Positions 34,201-37,121 of a stretch of 37,121 bases of DNA are shown here, one piece after another; the first letter of the stretch is position 1; each line of letters starts with the position of its first letter. This DNA comes from Paludibacteraceae bacterium. Lineage in GTDB: Bacteria; Bacteroidota; Bacteroidia; Bacteroidales; Paludibacteraceae. The stretch lies in contig JAEELX010000130.1 in the NCBI GenBank assembly GCA_016282955.1, forward strand, positions 1 to 37,121, read 5' to 3'. The notes beneath the pieces were generated by a model. It saw only the letters and a program-made list of their open reading frames with translations. It had not been told where the DNA came from and ran no database searches. The translations under genes were made by a program, and so were the position numbers.

Positions 34201-34640
34201 TCTTCGCTTTCGCCCACAAAATAGTAGCCAAAATTGCTGTACGGATTGCGTTTGTGGAATAAAAATGCTTTTTGCTTGTCCCAATGCCACGAAACGGGTC
34301 CTTGTGCGTAAAAAAGGATGTTGTCGCCTCGCCCAAAAACACCGTCAGAGCCTTTATTCATCAAAATCGACACCATCGGAAGGTCATCTATTTTACTATC
34401 TTTTTGCTTGAATGATTGGTTCAAAATCGCTCCACCATAGCCAAAAATACACACTTTTTGCGGGTTGATACCCATTTTTTCGATTTGCTCATACGTGAGC
34501 GAATGAATGCCCGATTGCTCGACCCTGATTTTCACGAATTTTCCCTCTCGCAAGACCGAAGAAGTCGGAAAAGTATGAATGCCCGCAACAATAGGCGTAA
34601 CGAGCAACGCAAAAAATATCGCAAACAAAAGTCGTTTCAT
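31251..34640 (-). CDS. porU: Type IX secretion sortase PorU (C25 family cysteine peptidase)
   Basis: 1129 residues, the expected length. A signal peptide (1-19, ending PIVAG) and long N-terminal beta domains precede a gingipain-like C25 caspase fold (about 410-760), with catalytic H654 (DYSGHGGYNN) and C687 (WMLATCSFSHF). After Ig-like domains the C-terminus (LLIYPNPVKLSENVYFRI...MEIRVYDISGKL...GLYIYNVQF) is a T9SS type A sorting-like domain. PorU cleaves CTD signals and attaches cargo to A-LPS at the cell surface. It overlaps the FAH-like gene by ATGA (34637-34640) and precedes porV. No other T9SS genes are in the window, and no cargo protease either. Confidence 0.95.
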   Translation of the reverse strand: MKRLLFAIFFALLVTPIVAGIHTFPTSSVLREGKFVKIRVEQSGIHSLTYEQIEKMGINPQKVCIFGYGGAILNQSFKQKDSKIDDLPMVSILMNKGSDGVFGRGDNILFYAQGPVSWHWDKQKAFLFHKRNPYSNFGYYFVGESEDASRFIKAIATDINGKTATDMDFCVRTDLHEQELVNLVDVNGINGGGREFFGESFNPKTSHTVSFPTPNIITSTQATIRYELAAASHDNSSSFTVSAQNQTQQHTIFTLTDFYMQAKNVVAQLAFSPSATQQNVSISFSNVDATAKGWLNFIELNYRQNLSMVADEMQFYNITNVGNDVLHAYRLQNANEYTQIWDVSRLDTIFQVPATRSGNTLTFYGSTKKVRHYVAFNSQYTKFPTPTVIGTIPNQNLHAFSDVEMIIVTPAAFVQQAEELAKIHRQNDGLNTVVVTDEQIFNEFSSGTPDATAIRWFAKMLYERGNGSLTYLLLFGDGTFDNRNILNKNPENTLITYQINDLEGQNYLNEMYAFPIDDYFGCLGDETGIDANGNYQDKMATIDIAVGRLPISTVQEANEMVEKIRNYITECRLGEWKNQVVFLADDGDKAVHLNVAERAAKGVETKNRQLVVNKIYFDAYQQQTNASNESYPMAESLLNEFLTEGMLFFDYSGHGGYNNITSENILSIYDIRNLKNKNLGFWMLATCSFSHFDSRHQSAGEVAVLSPKGGAIGVLSACRTVLASFNSDINYYVCTNLLGDMSKNISFGEATRQAKNQCGVEHNKLAYVLLCDPALKFNYPNNYTIQTTLQKDTLRALSLHTIEGDIINPSGQKATEFNGKLDISIYDKKQTVLSNDNDERDESQKTRIAYDDYPNLLYKGVVDVVDGHFSFPFRVPKDIHYNYGDGRMVLYAYDESSCQDAVGHNEDFTIGGTDPNAIEDITGPQIRLYLDHENFKDGDGTNNNPIFYAHITDENGINISGSGIGHTGMLMLDQSMDAIYYLNHKHYTPIDANGGIITYPLSDLAEGKHTLSFRIWDLANNSTTKNLHFEVFTGYVPDDFALLIYPNPVKLSENVYFRIAINQPEYVTDMEIRVYDISGKLYWHHSQETYSEIQWNVKNNVIGTGLYIYNVQFFVNGTKIVRKGKIIVN

Positions 34641-35203
34641 TTGATGGCACAGAATAAAATTTCTTCGTCGTTATAGGTTACTTTGCAGTTCGTATTTTGT
34701 TGTAAATCATAAACATAGCGTTTATTATCCATAAAAAGTAAGTCGCCTTGCCGAATCGTCATCAAGTGGCTCACTTTTTCAATGGTTTCTTCTGCCGTTA
34801 AAGCCCAATCTTGCAAAGTAAATTGTTGTTTTTCAGCACCAATTTGCAAATCAAAAACAAAATCTTCAAACAGTTCTTTGTCCAACATTTTGCCCACCAC
34901 AAGCGAGTAATCAAACGCTATGGCAGCCGTCCAAGCATCGCCCGTTTGGTGTGCCTGCTGCAACAAATCCTTCGCCTTGATGTTCAATCCAAACGTGAAA
35001 CTATCCCAATAACGCGGTGCAAAGTGCTTTGTGATGGATTTTCCCACCTTACACAAGCGAAAAACCAAGCACGGAGTCGCCGTAAAATGTTGGGCAAAAT
35101 CGGGAATAAAAAATGGCTTGCGATTGACCAATAACGACGAATCGCTCTTCAAAATAAGGGTTGGAAGATCCGCTTGCTCGTATGTAAATCCAACTAATTT
35201 CAC
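34637..35203 (-). CDS. Fumarylacetoacetate hydrolase-like protein with altered metal site
   Basis: 188 residues from GTG 35203, which follows the der stop by 1 bp; no in-frame ATG is available near the start. It resembles the short FAH family (YcgM/HpcE-like): TLILKSDSSLLVNRKPFFIP corresponds to the family KP(D/E)SALL..NKPFFIPDF, then RLCKVGKSITKHFAPRYWD and LNIKAKDLLQQ. In the family the next segment is HYExEL, whose two glutamates bind Mg2+; here it reads HFTATPCLVF, lacking both, and DFTxRD has become LNIKAKD. It is probably not a normal hydrolase. A FAH-family gene also precedes porU in Porphyromonas, so the neighbourhood is conserved. Confidence 0.72.
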   Translation of the reverse strand: MKLVGFTYEQADLPTLILKSDSSLLVNRKPFFIPDFAQHFTATPCLVFRLCKVGKSITKHFAPRYWDSFTFGLNIKAKDLLQQAHQTGDAWTAAIAFDYSLVVGKMLDKELFEDFVFDLQIGAEKQQFTLQDWALTAEETIEKVSHLMTIRQGDLLFMDNKRYVYDLQQNTNCKVTYNDEEILFCAIK

Positions 35204-35204
35204 A

Positions 35205-36518
35205 TCACTTCGGACGAATAAAAATTTGCACTTGTGTACCCGAAAAATTCCACCACGAACGCAATTTATTTTCCAAAAAACGCCGATAATTTTCCTTCAC
35301 ATACTGCGGCAAATTGGCAAAAAACACGAAGGTCGGAATTTGCGTATTGGGCAGTTGTGTACAGTACTTTATTTTGACGTATTTTCCTTTGGTTGCGGGT
35401 GGCGGATAATTTTCTATCAAGGGTAAAAATTTTTCATTTAGTTGCGAGGTCGGCACTTTGCGTTCCTTGTTTTCGTACACTGTCAGAGCCGTTTCTATCA
35501 CCTTGAAGATTCGCTGTTTATTGATCGTAGAGATGAACAAAATCGGAAAATCGGTGAAAGGTGCCAAGCGTTCCCGAATCGCATTCTCAAAAACCTTAAT
35601 GCTTTGCGTGGTTTTGTCCTCCACCAAATCCCATTTATTGACGCATACGACTAACCCTTTTTTGTTTTTTTGGATGATGGAAAAGATGTTCAAATCCTGC
35701 CCTTCGATGCCTTTGGTAGCGTCAATCATCAAGATGCAAACGTCCGAATTTTCAATCGCCCGCAACGCCCGAACCACCGAATAATACTCCAAATCCTCTG
35801 TTACTTTGGCTTTTTTGCGGATACCCGCCGTGTCCACCAAATAAAAACGCTTGCCAAATTTGTTGTATTCTGTGTAAATACTGTCGCGTGTGGTGCCTGC
35901 GATGTCGGTTACGATGGTGCGTTCTTCGCCAATGAAAGCGTTGATTAAGCTACTCTTACCCGCATTGGGTCGCCCCACCACCGCAAAACGTGGTAACTCC
36001 TCTTCTAACTCCTCGCCGTCGAATGCTGGGAAACGAGCACATATCTCGTCCAATAATTCGCCTGTCCCCAAGCCATTTTCCGCACTAATCACGAAGGGTT
36101 CCCCCAACCCCAACTTATAAAACTCCGCCGCACCATACTGTGCCGTGAAGGTATCCACCTTATTGACCGCCAAAAGACACCTCTTATTAGAGCGTTTGAG
36201 CAACTGTGCCACCTCCATGTCAAACTCGGTGATGCCCACCTGCACATCGACCAACAGCAACACTTCGGTCGCCTCTTCTATCGCCAATGTTACCTGTCGG
36301 TTGATTTGGTTCTCGAACGTGTCGTCCGAATTAACCACCCAACCACCCGTATCAATGACGCTGAACTCCTTCCCGCACCACTCAACCTTCCCGTATTGAC
36401 GGTCGCGAGTTGTACCCGCTTCGGCACTAACGATGGCTCGGCGAGTTTTCGTCAAGCGGTTAAAGAGCGTGGATTTGCCCACATTTGGACGCCCTACTAT
36501 GGCTAATATATTTCCCAT
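35205..36518 (-). CDS. der: Ribosome-assembly GTPase Der (EngA)
   Basis: 437 residues, normal. It has two tandem GTPase domains, G1 motifs GRPNVGKST (8-16) and GRPNAGKSS (about 181-189), each followed by GTTRD switch I, DTGG/DTAG switch II and NKxD (NKVD, NKWD), and then a C-terminal KH-like domain ending HVQ-like [10 protein letters not shown]. It acts in maturation of the 50S subunit. It starts 3 bp after the folK stop and ends 1 bp before the FAH-like GTG. Confidence 0.97.
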   Translation of the reverse strand: MGNILAIVGRPNVGKSTLFNRLTKTRRAIVSAEAGTTRDRQYGKVEWCGKEFSVIDTGGWVVNSDDTFENQINRQVTLAIEEATEVLLLVDVQVGITEFDMEVAQLLKRSNKRCLLAVNKVDTFTAQYGAAEFYKLGLGEPFVISAENGLGTGELLDEICARFPAFDGEELEEELPRFAVVGRPNAGKSSLINAFIGEERTIVTDIAGTTRDSIYTEYNKFGKRFYLVDTAGIRKKAKVTEDLEYYSVVRALRAIENSDVCILMIDATKGIEGQDLNIFSIIQKNKKGLVVCVNKWDLVEDKTTQSIKVFENAIRERLAPFTDFPILFISTINKQRIFKVIETALTVYENKERKVPTSQLNEKFLPLIENYPPPATKGKYVKIKYCTQLPNTQIPTFVFFANLPQYVKENYRRFLENKLRSWWNFSGTQVQIFIRPK

Positions 36519-36521
36519 TTT

Positions 36522-36953
36522 TTACGGAATTGGATACTTACAAATCTCTTTCAAAGGTGTCATCACGAACTCGCGTTCCTTCATAAACCGATGGGGAATG
36601 GTCAATTCGTCCGTTTGAACAGACACTGATTCGCCATTTTCAAAGCATAAAATCAAATCAATATCAATCGTGCGGTCATGATAAACGCCATTGACCGATT
36701 TGGTCAAACGCCCCAACTGTTTTTCAATGTCTTGCGTTATGTGCAAAACATCTATCAGAGCCAAATTTGTGGTAAAACAAGCCACGACATTGCAATAACC
36801 ATTTTCGCTTTCGTAACCCCACGGTTCCGAGTAAAAAAATGCCGAACAACTCTGCTGTTTGCCTATCTTTTCAGCCATTTTTTGCAACGCATTTTGAATC
36901 GTCTGTTCGCGATTACCTAAATTACTGCCTAAACCAAAATAAATTTCTTTCAT
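36522..36953 (-). CDS. folK: 6-hydroxymethyl-7,8-dihydropterin pyrophosphokinase
   Basis: 143 residues from ATG 36953 (MKEIYFGLGSNLGNREQ); the open frame extends six codons to a TTG. HPPK motifs are YFGLGSNLGNR, SAFFYSEPWGY, CNVVACFTTNL and the ATP/Mg2+-binding YHDRTIDIDLILCF followed by LTIPHRFMKEREFVMTPL. It transfers pyrophosphate to the pterin in folate synthesis. The ATG overlaps the cvpA stop (ATGA, 36950-36953). Confidence 0.96.
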   Translation of the reverse strand: MKEIYFGLGSNLGNREQTIQNALQKMAEKIGKQQSCSAFFYSEPWGYESENGYCNVVACFTTNLALIDVLHITQDIEKQLGRLTKSVNGVYHDRTIDIDLILCFENGESVSVQTDELTIPHRFMKEREFVMTPLKEICKYPIP

Positions 36954-37121
36954 ACTACTTTTTCCCAACAATTATTACCCATTTTGACAAAGGGTAGATA
37001 TAAAAACGACTCTTCTTTTGTTTCTTGTGGCAAAAAATGCACAATCGAATCAATCTTATTGACACAAAAAACCACAATTAAAACCACTATTCCGTACTTG
37101 ATAGCTCCAAATAAACTCCCC
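36950..37121 (-). CDS. CvpA-family membrane protein, C-terminal end (5' partial)
   Basis: On the minus strand an open frame enters from the window edge (first full codon at 37120) and ends with TGA at 36950-36952, overlapping the folK ATG. It gives 56 residues starting GSLFGAIKYGIVVLIVVFCV and ending in a loop with LPQETKEESFLYLPFVK. A GxLFGAIKYGI helix followed by N-x-D and an ESxLYxPF motif is typical of the last helix and tail of CvpA colicin-V-production-like proteins. It is the first gene of the minus-strand operon visible here. The family call is tentative because of length. Confidence 0.6.
   Translation of the reverse strand, partial: GSLFGAIKYGIVVLIVVFCVNKIDSIVHFLPQETKEESFLYLPFVKMGNNCWEKVV

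Noticed and set aside
1-37121. tRNA, rRNA or riboswitch genes
   Set aside because: Intergenic regions were read for cloverleaf arms, CCA ends and known riboswitch cores; none was convincing.

Overview
The window looks like a piece of a Bacteroidota chromosome, probably order Bacteroidales and Porphyromonas-like. Evidence: type IX secretion genes porU-porV in a Porphyromonas-like gene order; promoters of the Bacteroidota class (TTTG about 19 bp upstream of TAnnTTTG, here often TAnnTTCG); a TonB-dependent receptor with the Bacteroidota-type N-terminal carboxypeptidase-regulatory-like domain; and weak or absent Shine-Dalgarno sequences. No rRNA, tRNA, CRISPR array, integrase or transposase was seen.

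Layout. 1-2556 (+): the end of an unknown gene, a MATE exporter and an NtrC-type regulator without an HTH domain. 2566-4845 (-): TonB-dependent receptor. 4846-7601: an accessory block bounded by a 105-bp inverted repeat, holding a RhuM-family gene, the 3' remnant of a surface-protein gene with its terminator, and a PIN toxin-antitoxin pair. 7602-10153 (+): waaA and hisS with an ATGA overlap. 10154-13218: a 3,065-bp insertion holding a C5 DNA methyltransferase and a GHKL (MORC/MutL-like) ATPase with a HEPN-like RX4H C-terminus; it ends in a second, diverged copy of the last 80 bp of hisS. 13205-15357 (-): MFS transporter and exonuclease III. 15732-22438 (+): a likely iron/haem operon (outer-membrane porin-like protein, imelysin lipoprotein, di-haem oxidoreductase lipoprotein, ResB-CcsA cytochrome c synthase fusion). 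22545-24984 (+): SpoIID-like protein, C_GCAxxG_C_C redox protein and a zinc-ribbon/TM/OmpA-like protein. 25074-27164 (-): DUF4062/TIR-like N-terminus plus 138-bp tandem TPR repeats. 27401-28224: a second insertion, with a BECR-nuclease-like gene and a possible structured RNA, ending in a 146-bp second copy of the 3' end of sufE. 28225-37121 (-): a compact run of cvpA(partial)-folK-der-FAH-like-porU-porV-ispF-small secreted protein-aroK-sufE, mostly with 1-26 bp overlaps.

The most notable signal is that two unrelated housekeeping genes, hisS and sufE, have each been cut near the 3' end by accessory DNA that also carries a replacement 3' end. The gene stays intact and the displaced native tail remains at the far side. 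The sufE copies differ only at synonymous sites. The cargo differs (methyltransferase plus GHKL-HEPN ATPase; BECR-like nuclease) but both are of defence/toxin type, and neither insertion encodes a recombinase. The second notable item is the GHKL-HEPN ATPase translationally coupled to a C5 methyltransferase with no recognisable restriction endonuclease.
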